From Desulfobacteraceae bacterium (GTDB lineage Bacteria > Desulfobacterota > Desulfobacteria > Desulfobacterales > Desulfosarcinaceae), in NCBI GenBank assembly GCA_027068085.1, contig JAMOUQ010000063.1:1-42510 (forward strand): a DNA stretch of 42,510 bases, read 5' to 3'. Shown here piece by piece: positions 8,367-19,316 of the stretch (the stretch's first letter is position 1; every line of letters starts with the position of its first letter). The notes beneath the pieces were generated by a model, which worked only from the letters and a program-made list of their open reading frames with translations, was not told the DNA's origin and ran no database searches. A program made the translations under genes and the position numbers.

Positions 8367-9685
8367 CTCAGGTAATCGAGTTCCTTGGGCAAAGGCACAC
8401 CCTTTCCCATGGTGTCTTCGCCGTAATTGACGCCGGCCAGGATTTCGATATCCCTCAAGGCCCTGACATCGCCCTCGAACACCACCTCGGTGATGTTCTC
8501 TTTCTGGATCTTGCCCCCGGCCCACTGGATATCGAGCACGCTGCTGGCGTCGAAACGATCTTCGCCGACGCACAATTCCACCTGTCCTCCGTAGTGCTGG
8601 ACTATCTTGGCGACCAGGAGGCTGGGACGGCTGTGAAAACCGAGCTTGACCGGGATACCGACCTTGATCCGGCCGCGCTCGATATTCTCGTTGAGAATCT
8701 GCCGGGCCAGTTCCTTGCCGGAGTTGAGGTAGTGACAGGCATAGTACAGGCCGTAGTTGACGGTGCGGTCCAGCATCATCGCTGGATCGACCAGGGCGGC
8801 CATCTTTTCCTGAACCATCTTGTAGATGTTCTTGTAGCCTGCATCGTGAAGGTGGCGCTCGTAGAAATGGAGCAGCCGCCCCATGAGCTGAAGCAGGTGA
8901 AAAACCACTGAAAAATAGCTGCGCAACTGTTTAAGCTTGCGGTCGCCGAAACGCATGCCGCCGTGAATCACGTAGGTGTCGAAGGATGACTGCAGATTGT
9001 GCACCACCATCTCGAAACGCCTGATCTCGACTTCGTTGACCTTGTCCGGAACAAGGTCGAAGATCTCTTCCTGCTTTCGCGGCCCGTAGAATGAAAGCTG
9101 GTCGAATCTTCCGGCGATGTTCAGAAAGTCGCTGGCTATCTTGACCACGTGCTTCTTCTGGAGGGCCTTGGCCTCATCGTCGATGTCGTAATCGAGCATC
9201 TCGCCGGTGGTTATGCCGGGAAAATCCTCGGCCGTGAACCTGCTTTCGGGTATCGGTATGTTCAGGCGCCTTGCTTCCCGCAGGATTACCGGAGCAATCT
9301 TCATCAGGCAGGCGTTGAGGAAAGAAGCGGTTTTCTCCCCTTCACTACGGAAATCCTCGCTGTCAGGCAGATCGTAAAAGATCAGCCGGTTGTTGATATG
9401 CTTCTGGCTGTATCCGCCCAGGCTCAGGTGGCGCACCGCGGCCGTCAGCTCGCGGTAGAAATACCAGTCGGTATTGTTCTTGGCGCCGTGGAAGTCAAGG
9501 AAGTCTTCAAGAACCTGGGACGTGCCGATCAGCTTGGAGTAAAGCTTCTTGTTAAAGGCGTGTTTGGGCTCTTCCACCTCGCTGATATAGACACAGCACT
9601 TCAGGTAGTCGTGAGAGAAAAGCCATACCTTGCGTGAAAAGGACAAATCGCAGGCCTTTTCGGAGCACTGCTGCGGCACGTCCAT
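8363..9685 (-). CDS. Large protein of unknown function with C-terminal HPr domain
   Basis: 440 residues. Residues ~340-425 match HPr, the phosphocarrier of the phosphotransferase system: GFHSRPSLLVAK includes the phosphorylatable His (residue 351, cf. GLHARPA), and ASSVLD falls where the regulatory Ser46 region lies. The N-terminal ~335 residues are helical and charged, with no signal peptide or membrane span, and I do not recognise the family. It sits 2 bases after sufB and overlaps ispD by 4 bases. No EI or EII gene is in view, so the phosphodonor is unknown. The domain may sense PTS-like (PEP-dependent) phosphorylation and act on a partner; that is inference. Confidence 0.72.
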   Translation of the reverse strand: MDVPQQCSEKACDLSFSRKVWLFSHDYLKCCVYISEVEEPKHAFNKKLYSKLIGTSQVLEDFLDFHGAKNNTDWYFYRELTAAVRHLSLGGYSQKHINNRLIFYDLPDSEDFRSEGEKTASFLNACLMKIAPVILREARRLNIPIPESRFTAEDFPGITTGEMLDYDIDDEAKALQKKHVVKIASDFLNIAGRFDQLSFYGPRKQEEIFDLVPDKVNEVEIRRFEMVVHNLQSSFDTYVIHGGMRFGDRKLKQLRSYFSVVFHLLQLMGRLLHFYERHLHDAGYKNIYKMVQEKMAALVDPAMMLDRTVNYGLYYACHYLNSGKELARQILNENIERGRIKVGIPVKLGFHSRPSLLVAKIVQHYGGQVELCVGEDRFDASSVLDIQWAGGKIQKENITEVVFEGDVRALRDIEILAGVNYGEDTMGKGVPLPKELDYLR

Positions 9686-9687
9686 GG

Positions 9688-10890
9688 CTACATCATGTCC
9701 TTCTGGGTCTCGGTTATGATCTGATCGAGCTTTTTGGCCAGCCCCGGCGGCAGGCCTTCTATGTCGACGTTGAGAAAACCGCGCACGATGGTGGAAATAG
9801 CTTCTTCTTCGTCTATGCCCCGCGCCATCAGGTACTCTATCTCACGCTGGTCGATCTTGCCGACGGCGGCCTCGTGGGACATCTCCACCCCCGGCTTGAA
9901 GCCCTGCAGTTCCGGAATGGCATGCATCAGCCCGTCGCGGATGATCAGGCCCTTGCATTCCAGATGGGCCTTTATCCCGGCCACCCTGCCCACCAGCTCC
10001 CCGCGGGCGATAATGGTTCCGCCCGAAGTGATGGCCCGCGATATTATCTCGGCCCGGCACCCGGGGGCATTGAGGATCACCCTCGAACCGACGTCCAGGG
10101 TGGTGCCGCGCGGAGCAACCAGCACGCTGTTGAAACGGGCCACGGCGTCCGGGCCGTCCAGATAGGTGGTGGGGTTCATCTGCAGCGAGCCCACCGCCTT
10201 GAGGCTGATGTAATTGGAGACGAAGACCCCGCCTTCTTCCACATGGACCACGGTTCTGGGCCGGACGTTGATCTGCTCGCCCCAGTCGTGGATCATGGTG
10301 AAAAACAGCTTGGCGCCCTTCTTGACGTAAAACTCGGAAACCCCCACGTGGAGTCCCGAATCCAGGTGAGGAGCCGTGGCGCATCCGGTGATGACATGCA
10401 TGCTGGAGCCCGGCTCGGCGATGACGATATTGTGCACGTTCTGGGAAAAACCGTTCTTGGCTATGTAGAGGCACGACTGGACGGGCCTGTCCAGCTCGAC
10501 ACCCGGTTCGGTGCGGATGAAATATCCTTCGTGGGGTATCTGGCGCGCCCGGGCCACGAAAGGATCGGCCTGGGGATCGAAACCGCGCCAGAGGTAATCC
10601 TTGAGCCAGGAATGCCTGGCGGCTGCCTGGCCGATGCCCATTATCTCGACTCCTTCCTGCCTGGCGCAGGAATGGATGACCGAGCTGTCTTTCTGAATGA
10701 AGGTGCCGGACCTGAAAGACTCCCGGGTGTCGATGCCGACATCCAGGAAACGGCCGGCGTCTTTTTCCGGCAAGGCCCGCAGGTCTTCAACGTAGGGATG
10801 ATCTTCTGCTTCGACCTGGTAGGCATCCAGATCAACCGCCAGTTCGTCCTTGCCGGTCTTGTCCGGGTCGCGTTTATCTATATCGCGCAT
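9688..10890 (-). CDS. SufB/SufD-family Fe-S cluster scaffold protein (minimal SUF system)
   Basis: 400 residues. SufBD proteins form the right-handed beta-helix scaffold that works with the SufC ATPase to build iron-sulfur clusters. Seen: the long core of beta repeats (GVSEFYVKKGAKLFFTMI, RTVVHVEEGGVFVSN), GLIIRDGLMHAIPEL, and VEMSHEAAVGKID followed by IEYLMARGIDEEEA, the conserved C-terminal SufBD region. The start at 10890 has GAGGAG at good spacing and lies inside the 3' end of sufC (13-base overlap). A single SufBD rather than separate SufB and SufD, with no SufS, SufU or SufE, resembles the compact two-gene SUF-like systems of anaerobes. Confidence 0.9.
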   Translation of the reverse strand: MRDIDKRDPDKTGKDELAVDLDAYQVEAEDHPYVEDLRALPEKDAGRFLDVGIDTRESFRSGTFIQKDSSVIHSCARQEGVEIMGIGQAAARHSWLKDYLWRGFDPQADPFVARARQIPHEGYFIRTEPGVELDRPVQSCLYIAKNGFSQNVHNIVIAEPGSSMHVITGCATAPHLDSGLHVGVSEFYVKKGAKLFFTMIHDWGEQINVRPRTVVHVEEGGVFVSNYISLKAVGSLQMNPTTYLDGPDAVARFNSVLVAPRGTTLDVGSRVILNAPGCRAEIISRAITSGGTIIARGELVGRVAGIKAHLECKGLIIRDGLMHAIPELQGFKPGVEMSHEAAVGKIDQREIEYLMARGIDEEEAISTIVRGFLNVDIEGLPPGLAKKLDQIITETQKDMM

Positions 10891-11639
10891 CGCAGGCACT
10901 CCTCGTAACCGTATTCGCTTATCCACTTCAGGATCTCACGGGCGTTTTGGCTGCAGCACAGGTGGCCGTTGTAAAGGACCTGGCCCTTGTCGGCCGTTAT
11001 GTAATCGAGAATATGCCCCGTATGGGTTATGACCAGGGCGCTCTTTCCGCAGCCAAGCCGGGCCTTGGGCAACCTTTCCGTCTTGCAGGCAACTCCCCTG
11101 CCCAGCAGCATGTTGATGGTTTCGCCCAGCAGGGCGATATTCTCCAGGTCGACACCGGACTCCGGTTCGTCCAGCAGGATCAGGTCCGGGTCCTGGGCCA
11201 TGAGCTGCAGCAGCTCGCTGCGCTTGATCTCACCGCCTGAAAAGTTCTGGTTCACGTCCCGGTCCAGAAAAGAAGTAAAGTTCAGGCGTTCGGCAAGTTT
11301 CTCTATTTCCACCGGTTCTTTCCGGTTGCGGGCGCAGATTTCAACCAGGTTGCGGGTTTTCAGGCCGTTGATGGTGGGAGGCCGCTGGAAGGAAACCCCG
11401 ATTCCCATCTTAGCCCGCTCGTGAATCGGAAGATAGGTTATGTCCCGGCCCTTGAAGATTATACGGCCCCGGGTCACCTCGTAGCCGGAAAACCCCATGA
11501 TGGTCATCATCAGGGTCGTCTTGCCCGACCCGTTGGGCCCGAAAAGGATGTGGGTTTCACCTTCGGGAATCTCCATATTGACATTGTCCAGGATGGTGCG
11601 GTCTCCCACACGCACCTGAAGGTCTTCAATCTTGAGCAT
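10878..11639 (-). CDS. sufC: SufC-type Fe-S assembly ABC ATPase
   Basis: 253 residues, soluble. Walker A GPNGSGKTT (~34-42), Q-loop SFQRPP, ABC signature QNFSGGEIKR, Walker B DLILLDEPESGVD, and the H-loop VITHTGHIL are all in order. The signature and the Glu after Walker B identify SufC rather than a transporter ATPase; no membrane components are nearby. A GGGAG ribosome site precedes the ATG. The start lies only 25 bases after the 3' end of rnpB, without a visible promoter or terminator between, so the mRNA may be a read-through or processing product of the rnpB transcript. Confidence 0.93.
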   Translation of the reverse strand: MLKIEDLQVRVGDRTILDNVNMEIPEGETHILFGPNGSGKTTLMMTIMGFSGYEVTRGRIIFKGRDITYLPIHERAKMGIGVSFQRPPTINGLKTRNLVEICARNRKEPVEIEKLAERLNFTSFLDRDVNQNFSGGEIKRSELLQLMAQDPDLILLDEPESGVDLENIALLGETINMLLGRGVACKTERLPKARLGCGKSALVITHTGHILDYITADKGQVLYNGHLCCSQNAREILKWISEYGYEECLRCAI

Positions 11640-11664
11640 CGCCCATCTCCCTGTGTAATTGAAT

Positions 11665-12045
<381 letters not shown>

Positions 12046-12077
12046 AAACCTGTTTTGCGTACCGCTCCGTCCCCTGA

Positions 12078-12800
12078 TCAATCGCTCTGCCTGGGGTAGA
12101 TGATGCGCTGGCAATTGGGGCAGATCTTGATCTCGTCCAGTCTCAGCAACTCGTTGAAAGCCTGGGGCGGAATGTTCATATGACAGACCTGGCAGACGGC
12201 ATTTTCAACCGCCGCCACCGCCACTCCGCCACCGTTGCGCTTGATCCTAGTATAAGTATTATATAGCCTCGGTTCAACTTTGTCGGCAATCGCCCGTGCC
12301 TTCCGCCTGAGCCGTTCGAGTTCCTTCTTTTTACCGGCGGCAGCCCCGGCGATGTCATTTTTCTGCTCCTCGATCTCGGCCCGCTGCTGCTCAGCAAACT
12401 CCTGCTTTTCGGCCAGGATTTTTTCGGCTGCTTCGATCTTTTCAAGGGTTCCGAGCATGGCCTCTTCCAGCTTGGAACGCTCCCGCTTCAGATCGTCTAT
12501 CTCCTTCAGGGCCGCCTGGTATTCCTTGTTGGTCTTGATAGTGCCCAGGCGGGCTTCGTTCTTGGCTATCTGGTCGGTGATGGACCGGACTTTCTTTTCA
12601 TCCTCGTCGTACTTCTCCCTGGCGCTTTCCACGTCGGCCCGGGCCTTGTCCACCGCCTCGGAAAACTGCGACAGCTCCCGGTCGAGCCGGGCCAGGCTTT
12701 CATCCACCTTGGCCAGGGACTCTTCCAGGCGGGCGATGGAAATTTCAATCTGCTGCAGGTCAGCCAAAATTTCCAACTGTTCTTTAACGTTTTTTACCAT
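12078..12800 (-). CDS. C4-type zinc-ribbon coiled-coil protein (DUF164 family)
   Basis: 240 residues. The first ~180 form a long antiparallel coiled coil rich in Lys and Glu. The C-terminal ~40 residues hold a zinc ribbon with two CxxC pairs (CQVC and CPNC, 24 residues between them). The family (zf-RING_7, DUF164) is widespread; some members have been proposed to bind nucleic acids, but the role is not established. In many bacteria it lies beside nif3 and rnpB, as it does here, so the order supports the assignment. It starts 56 bases after nif3 on the same strand. Confidence 0.9.
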   Translation of the reverse strand: MVKNVKEQLEILADLQQIEISIARLEESLAKVDESLARLDRELSQFSEAVDKARADVESAREKYDEDEKKVRSITDQIAKNEARLGTIKTNKEYQAALKEIDDLKRERSKLEEAMLGTLEKIEAAEKILAEKQEFAEQQRAEIEEQKNDIAGAAAGKKKELERLRRKARAIADKVEPRLYNTYTRIKRNGGGVAVAAVENAVCQVCHMNIPPQAFNELLRLDEIKICPNCQRIIYPRQSD

Positions 12801-12856
12801 TTCTGCTCGCTTTTGATAATCTGAACGCTAAGGTTAAATCATATGGATTCCATATT

Positions 12857-13657
12857 CTACAGATAAACGAAAGGATCGGTCTCCAGCTCGGGCACCACCA
12901 CCTCGAGCTGCACGCCCGACTCGCGCGCCCATGACCTGAGCCGGCCGGCAACGGCCCGGACCACGATCCTTTCAGAGGCGAAATGCCCCATGTCGATCAC
13001 CCCCCGGCCGCACTGCTCCGCCTGGCGGGCGTCATGGTAGTGCAAATCTCCGCTGATGTACACCTGGGCGTCGCCGGCCAGAAAATTTTTCATCAGGCCG
13101 GAACCGCTTCCCGAACAAATCGCCGCCCGCTCGACTTTCAGCTTGCTGTCACCGGCGTATTTGAGACCTTTGATCCTGAAATCCTGTTTTATTCTCGAGG
13201 CAAGCTCTGCCAGGGCAACCGGTGTTTCAAAATATCCCACCCTTCCGATTCCCAGCCCGGTGCCGGGCTGACTGTCCAGCACTCCGGTACAGGTCAGACC
13301 CAGCTGTTCGGCCAGCACGTCGTTGACACCGCCGGCGGCCGAATCAAGGTTGGTATGGGCGCAATAGACGGCGATCCCGGCTTCCAGGGCCAGTCTGATG
13401 TCATTGCCCAAAGCTGTTGCCAGGTCGATCCGGCGCAGGGGTTGAAAAATGAGGGGATGGTGGGTGATAATCAGGTCTGCCCGGTTTTCCGCCGCCGATC
13501 TAAGTATCTCTCCCAGGGGATCCAGGGCCACCCAGACTTTGCTGACCGGCCGGGCCGGGTCGCCCACCTGGAGGCCGGGATTGTCCCATTGCTCGGCCAG
13601 GCTCAGGGGCGCCCAGTCTTCCATCAGGGCGCAGATATCGGCAACGGTAACGCTCAT
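12857..13657 (-). CDS. Nif3-like dinuclear metal-centre protein
   Basis: 266 residues. Nif3/YbgI (DUF34) proteins form hexameric toroids with a two-metal site; the chemistry remains uncertain. Metal ligands are visible in IITHHPLIF, in CAHTNLDSAAGG, and in the C-terminal SGDLHYHDARQ and DMGHFASE. The length fits the short form without the inserted PII/CutA-like domain found in longer members. The ATG at 13657 is chosen because the family N-terminus (MSVTVADICALMEDWAP) begins there. The gene follows the tRNA terminator. Confidence 0.92.
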   Translation of the reverse strand: MSVTVADICALMEDWAPLSLAEQWDNPGLQVGDPARPVSKVWVALDPLGEILRSAAENRADLIITHHPLIFQPLRRIDLATALGNDIRLALEAGIAVYCAHTNLDSAAGGVNDVLAEQLGLTCTGVLDSQPGTGLGIGRVGYFETPVALAELASRIKQDFRIKGLKYAGDSKLKVERAAICSGSGSGLMKNFLAGDAQVYISGDLHYHDARQAEQCGRGVIDMGHFASERIVVRAVAGRLRSWARESGVQLEVVVPELETDPFVYL

Positions 13658-13697
13658 GACTTCATAATCTTGCCGTCGGTCTTTTGGGTTGAGGGCC

Positions 13698-13729
13698 AAA
13701 AAAGGCGCGGTTCGGAGCCAAACCACGCC
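13698..13729 (-). terminator. Rho-independent terminator of the tRNA gene
   Basis: On the - strand a 9-bp stem, GGCGTGGTT paired with AACCGCGCC (one G-T pair), with an 8-base loop, is followed directly by six Ts (13703-13698). It lies 32 bases beyond the tRNA 3' end and before nif3, so it ends the tRNA transcript and separates it from the nif3 operon. Confidence 0.85.
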
Positions 13730-13761
13730 TTCACTCAGGTTCCGGTACTTTGCGAAGCGAA

Positions 13762-13834
13762 TGGGCCCACCTGGGATCGAACCAGGGACCTACCGGTTAT
13801 GAGCCGGTGGCTCTACCAACTGAGCTATGGGCCC
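13762..13834 (-). tRNA. tRNA with CAT anticodon (elongator Met, or Ile2 if lysidine-modified)
   Basis: A 73-base cloverleaf: acceptor GGGCCCA/TGGGCCC with discriminator A, D-arm GCTC..GAGC, anticodon stem CCGGC/ACCGG-type with loop CTCATAA (CAT at 13799-13801), and T-arm CCTGG-TTCGATC-CCAGG. The 3' CCA is not encoded (TTC follows). CAT is shared by initiator, elongator Met and Ile2 tRNAs. The fully paired first base pair (G1-C72) speaks against the initiator. Choosing between Met and Ile2 would need identity-element analysis. Confidence 0.93.
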
Positions 13835-13851
13835 TCAAAGATCGCTGTGCC

Positions 13852-13880
13852 TTACTAACGACACACAAAGTGTTTGTCAA
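13852..13880 (-). promoter_or_regulatory. Probable sigma-70 promoter of the tRNA gene
   Basis: TTGACA (13880-13875), a 17-base spacer and TAGTAA (13857-13852), placing the start ~10 bases before the tRNA 5' end. The -35 is perfect and the -10 weak (3 of 6). It sits just after the rpoD stop, so the tRNA can be expressed independently of rpoD. Confidence 0.55.
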
Positions 13881-13891
13881 GCGCCAGAAAG

Positions 13892-15751
<1,860 letters not shown>

Positions 15752-15756
15752 ATGGT

Positions 15757-17553
15757 TCAGCCTCCTAACGACTCCAGGTTCGTCTGCGTTCGTTCGTTGA
15801 AAAGCTGTTTTTCTTTCAGCAACTCCACCAGTCGCTCGGTATCGTTTGCCTTTTCGGCAGCCTCGATCTCTTTCTGCAGTTTTGTCTTATACCTGCGGCG
15901 GCAGCGGGCCTCGAACTGGTCGAGCAGCCGCATACAGTCCCGCCGGTTCCAGCTCTCGGTATCCATTATGATCGAAGCCACGAGATCTTCCAGGTCGCTG
16001 CCCTGAAAAGCATCGACTATTCGGGCTTCCAGCTCTGCTCCGGATCCGTTCTTACTGATGATGAAACGGCTGATTTCCTGCAGGCGCCGGTCCTCGATAC
16101 CGCTTTCGAGATTGCGGCCCACGAACTCGGAAATCAGCTCCGGGTACTTGAGTATCAGGGCGACCACCTGCCGCTGCATCCGGTAGCCGGGCTCGGCCCC
16201 GCCTGCCCGGACCGCACCCCCGGCGGCTTTGCCCGCCAACGGCACACCACGCCTTCCGGCACCGCCGGCCGACGCGATCTTGGCCGCGACCGCCTGCCGG
16301 TCCACATCCAGTTTCTCGGCCAGTTCCTTGATATAGAGATCTTTTTTCACCGGATCATCGATAGCGGCCAGGGTTTGCTTGACCTGGTCGATTATCCTAA
16401 CCTTGCCTTCGACCGAAAGTCCGAATTCCGTAATGGCCGAATCGATGATGAACTCTATCCCGGACTTGGCCGCAGACGCCAGGCGCATGAAGTCATCCGG
16501 TCCGAAATCCCGCAGGTAGGAATCCGGATCGTGACCTTCCGGCAGTACCATGATCCCGGCGTCCACGAATTGTTCCTCGAAAACACCCAGCGACCTCCGG
16601 GCGGCCTTTATCCCGGCCTGATCGGAGTCGAAAACCAGCACCACCCGGCCCTTGCTCCCCACTATTCCCTTGAGGGTCCGGACATGGCCGCTCGTCAGGG
16701 ACGTTCCCAGGGTGGCCACCACATTTTCGATGCCAACCTGGCGGAGGGCGATCATATCGAAATAACCTTCGACAACGAATACCGACCCGGACCTGCGGGC
16801 CGCGGGCCGCACCTTGTCGATCCCGTAAAGAATCCGGCGCTTGTTGAAAACTGGCGTCTCGGGCGAGTTGAGGTACTTGGGCGTCTGCTCTCCCATGGTC
16901 CGGCCGCCGAAACCGGCCACCCGGCCGGCGTAGTCGAAAATGGGAAATACGATCCTGTCCCTGAAACGGTCGTAAAAACCGCTGCCCTGCCGGCGGGCGA
17001 TCACCAGGCCGGCCTTCTCCATCAGGGCCGCGGCAATACCCCTGCCCGCCAGATGGTTCAGCAACCCGTCCCATCGGTCCGGCGCATAACCCAGCCGGTG
17101 AGCCCGGACGGTTTTGCCGGTAAACCCGCGCGAGGCCAGATAAGCCCTGGCTTCGGCGCCCTGGTGGCCATCGAGACAACGGCAGTAAAATTCCATGGCG
17201 ACCCGGTTCAGCTCGTAGAGCCTGTCGTTTTCGGTCATCTGCCGCCGGCCGCGGTCGCCTGCCGGTTCGGCAACCTCGATTCCGTAACGCCGGCCCAGGA
17301 ATCTGACGGCTTCGGGAAAAGACAGGCCGTCAGACTTCATTATGAAACTGATTACCGAGCCGCCCGTATGGCAACCGAAACAGTAAAATATCTGCTTGTC
17401 CGGGCTGACTGTGAAAGACGGGGTCTTTTCCGAATGGAAAGGACACAAACCGACGTAGTTGCGCCCTGCCTTCTTGAGCACCACCCTTTCGGATACGACA
17501 TCCAGTATGTCAGCAGCTGTCTTGACGGCTTGTATGGTATCCTCGGGGATCAT
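15757..17553 (-). CDS. dnaG: DNA primase
   Basis: 598 residues. It makes RNA primers at the replication fork with DnaB. The CHC2 zinc finger is at residues 37-61 (CPFH, then CFGC). The TOPRIM catalytic core shows [13 protein letters not shown] and [11 protein letters not shown]-terminal helicase-interaction region follows, with lower similarity. The ATG at 17553 gives the family start ([16 protein letters not shown]); an upstream extension would lack homology. Upstream lies a ~220-base leader with a strong promoter and a terminator-like hairpin. It is co-transcribed with rpoD. Confidence 0.96.
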   Translation of the reverse strand: MIPEDTIQAVKTAADILDVVSERVVLKKAGRNYVGLCPFHSEKTPSFTVSPDKQIFYCFGCHTGGSVISFIMKSDGLSFPEAVRFLGRRYGIEVAEPAGDRGRRQMTENDRLYELNRVAMEFYCRCLDGHQGAEARAYLASRGFTGKTVRAHRLGYAPDRWDGLLNHLAGRGIAAALMEKAGLVIARRQGSGFYDRFRDRIVFPIFDYAGRVAGFGGRTMGEQTPKYLNSPETPVFNKRRILYGIDKVRPAARRSGSVFVVEGYFDMIALRQVGIENVVATLGTSLTSGHVRTLKGIVGSKGRVVLVFDSDQAGIKAARRSLGVFEEQFVDAGIMVLPEGHDPDSYLRDFGPDDFMRLASAAKSGIEFIIDSAITEFGLSVEGKVRIIDQVKQTLAAIDDPVKKDLYIKELAEKLDVDRQAVAAKIASAGGAGRRGVPLAGKAAGGAVRAGGAEPGYRMQRQVVALILKYPELISEFVGRNLESGIEDRRLQEISRFIISKNGSGAELEARIVDAFQGSDLEDLVASIIMDTESWNRRDCMRLLDQFEARCRRRYKTKLQKEIEAAEKANDTERLVELLKEKQLFNERTQTNLESLGG

Positions 17554-17660
17554 TGTGCGCCTTGGGGCCGCCCTCCCTGATGCTCCGCTTGTCAGACCGT
17601 TAAAGCCACCGGCCTGCGTGGCCATTGAAATGTTTGAGCACGGCAATCAAAAGAAGTTAC

Positions 17661-17709
17661 AAAACAAAAAACCAAAGGATCTCACCTGACAGATCAGGTT
17701 GCGACCCTT
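17661..17709 (-). terminator. Terminator or attenuator hairpin in the dnaG leader
   Basis: On the - strand AAGGGTC pairs with GATCCTT (one G-T pair) around a second stem ACCTGA-TCTG-TCAGGT (17699-17684), followed by TGG and then TTTTTTGTTTT. It lies ~110 bases before the dnaG start and ~60 bases after the predicted transcription start. It could end the upstream lipoprotein transcript, attenuate dnaG-rpoD, or close a ~105-base small RNA. Confidence 0.6.
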
Positions 17710-17777
17710 CGGATTTTTTTGAAAAAAAGAAACACCCCATATTGCCCACGCGCCATAGCCTGCTTCTAAAATTTTTC

Positions 17778-17806
17778 AATATATATGGGGGTTCCGGAAA
17801 TGTCAA
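17778..17806 (-). promoter_or_regulatory. Strong sigma-70 promoter upstream of dnaG-rpoD
   Basis: TTGACA (17806-17801), a 17-base spacer and TATATT (17783-17778), near-consensus. The predicted start is at ~17771, giving a ~218-base leader to dnaG. It begins immediately after the stop of the lipoprotein gene (17811). The leader contains a terminator-like hairpin. Confidence 0.75.
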
Positions 17807-17810
17807 GGTA

Positions 17811-18503
17811 TTATTTGCGCCGTCCCGGAAAAGTTTTCAGCACTTTTTCTATTCCGTCCCTGGCAAGTTCCTCGGCGGTCAGCCAGCGCCCGCCGCGTCT
17901 CACAAAGTCGCCCAGGGACAACAGGTTTTCGCTCAATGCCTGCTGGGTTTCGATAAAAACCCCCTTCCAGGCTATCCGGCCGTTGCGGGCGTCCAGCAAA
18001 ACCACGTCGAAAGCGACTGCCGCCGGTTCGACCACTGAATACCGTTTTCCCCGCCGCTGCCTGAAAAGATAAAGACAGCCCGCCAGGACCCCGTCGGCAT
18101 TGTAAGATCTTGCCAGCTCGAGGGCGGTTTCCCTCTCCATGCCCCTGGGCCACAGTTCCGGATCATAATTGACCTGTTTTACCGAAACATCCGCCAGCTT
18201 CCGCAGGCTGTTCAGAAACATGCCGGTAAGCATGGCGGCGGCTTCCGGGTCGGGTTTGCCGGTCAGGTATACCCGCCTGGTGAAAGGATTGCGCACGCCG
18301 GTCTCGGCCCCCAGAACAGCGGCCGCGTCCATGAAGGGAAGCATGATCAGCCTGGCCCCGGACCAGTCCCGGACGTTGGCCTGTCCCTTTGCCGGGTGTC
18401 TGTTCCGGGTTGTGGCGCATCCTGAGGCAATGATTGCGACCAGCAGGCAGACTTCGACCGCTGCCAGAGACTTTGATTTGCGGAAATGGTCTGAAACGGG
18501 CAT
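17811..18503 (-). CDS. Predicted lipoprotein of unknown function
   Basis: 230 residues. The N-terminus has a positively charged stretch (RKSK), a hydrophobic core and a lipobox (IIASGC) for lipidation at Cys. The mature part alternates hydrophobic strands and helices (RLIMLPFMDAAAV, ADGVLAGCLYLFRQRRGKRY, AVAFDVVLLDARNGRIAWKG). This recalls the CsgG/GNA1162/TolB-N type fold of envelope lipoproteins, but I cannot name the family. The start is uncertain: the ATG at 18503 gives the best signal peptide, but a TTG at 18548 overlaps the hisB stop and has an AAGGGAAG ribosome site. Probably co-transcribed with hisB. Confidence 0.7.
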   Translation of the reverse strand: MPVSDHFRKSKSLAAVEVCLLVAIIASGCATTRNRHPAKGQANVRDWSGARLIMLPFMDAAAVLGAETGVRNPFTRRVYLTGKPDPEAAAMLTGMFLNSLRKLADVSVKQVNYDPELWPRGMERETALELARSYNADGVLAGCLYLFRQRRGKRYSVVEPAAVAFDVVLLDARNGRIAWKGVFIETQQALSENLLSLGDFVRRGGRWLTAEELARDGIEKVLKTFPGRRK

Positions 18504-18544
18504 TTGGAAATTGTCGTCCGGCCCACAGGTTTCGCGGGCCCGGG

Positions 18545-19132
18545 TCAAAGGCTTCCCTTTGAAGACAAAACCCCCTTGATGCTCCGGTCGATGGTGACGG
18601 CCTCTTTGAGCGCGCGGCCCATTGACTTGAAAACCGACTCCAGGATATGATGCCAGTTCTCGCCGTAACTTACATCGACGTGAAGGTTAAGCGCCCCCCT
18701 GACGGAAAAAGCCCTTAAAAACTCCTTTACCAGCGGAGCCTCCAGAGGAATCTGGGGCCCGGCCGGAGCAGGTAGCCTGAATACGAGATAAGGCCGCCCG
18801 GACAGATCGATCACCACCTGGCTCAGGGCGTCGTCCATGGGGGTCAGGGCCTGCCCGTAACGGCGAATTCCCTTCTTGTCCCCCAGGGCGCGTGCAAGCG
18901 CCTCTCCCAGGACCAGCCCCACATCCTCCATCGTGTGGTGAAAGTCCACTTCCAGGTCGCCCCTGGCCCGGCACGTCAGGCTGAAACGGCCATGGACGGC
19001 AAACAGGGTAAGCATGTGGTCGAAAAAGGGAATCTGGGTTGCGATATCGACCTGGTCGTCACTGTCCAGGTCCAGGCGGCAAAAAATCCGGGTCTCTTTG
19101 GTTTTACGCTCGATCTCGGCTGTTCTGGGCAT
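18545..19132 (-). CDS. hisB: Imidazoleglycerol-phosphate dehydratase
   Basis: 195 residues, the monofunctional form without the histidinol-phosphatase domain. It catalyses step six of histidine synthesis. The manganese-binding repeats are visible: FFDHML, DFHHTMEDVGLVLGEAL, and the second half HHILESVFKSMGRAL. No other his gene lies in the window, so the gene stands apart from the classic his operon. A sigma-70-like promoter is seen ~115 bases upstream. The lipoprotein gene follows directly. Confidence 0.96.
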   Translation of the reverse strand: MPRTAEIERKTKETRIFCRLDLDSDDQVDIATQIPFFDHMLTLFAVHGRFSLTCRARGDLEVDFHHTMEDVGLVLGEALARALGDKKGIRRYGQALTPMDDALSQVVIDLSGRPYLVFRLPAPAGPQIPLEAPLVKEFLRAFSVRGALNLHVDVSYGENWHHILESVFKSMGRALKEAVTIDRSIKGVLSSKGSL

Positions 19133-19248
19133 CTCGTCTCTGCATCTTGCGCAATGATTTTTCCGAAAGGCGGCAGACCGAATGCGGCGGAGCCTTCTGC
19201 GGCCCCTCTCTGCAAACGGCTCTTAAACGCTCCAAGCATAACCAACTA

Positions 19249-19277
19249 ATCATATATCATCGGCGGCAAAAAGGCAA
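19249..19277 (-). promoter_or_regulatory. Probable hisB promoter
   Basis: TTGCCT (19277-19272), a 17-base spacer and TATGAT (19254-19249). The start would be ~19242, giving a ~110-base leader to hisB. -35 is 4 of 6, -10 is 5 of 6. Confidence 0.5.
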
Positions 19278-19316
19278 TATCTACTTTTCCGGCAAACAGA
19301 ACGTCCCGTGACGGCT

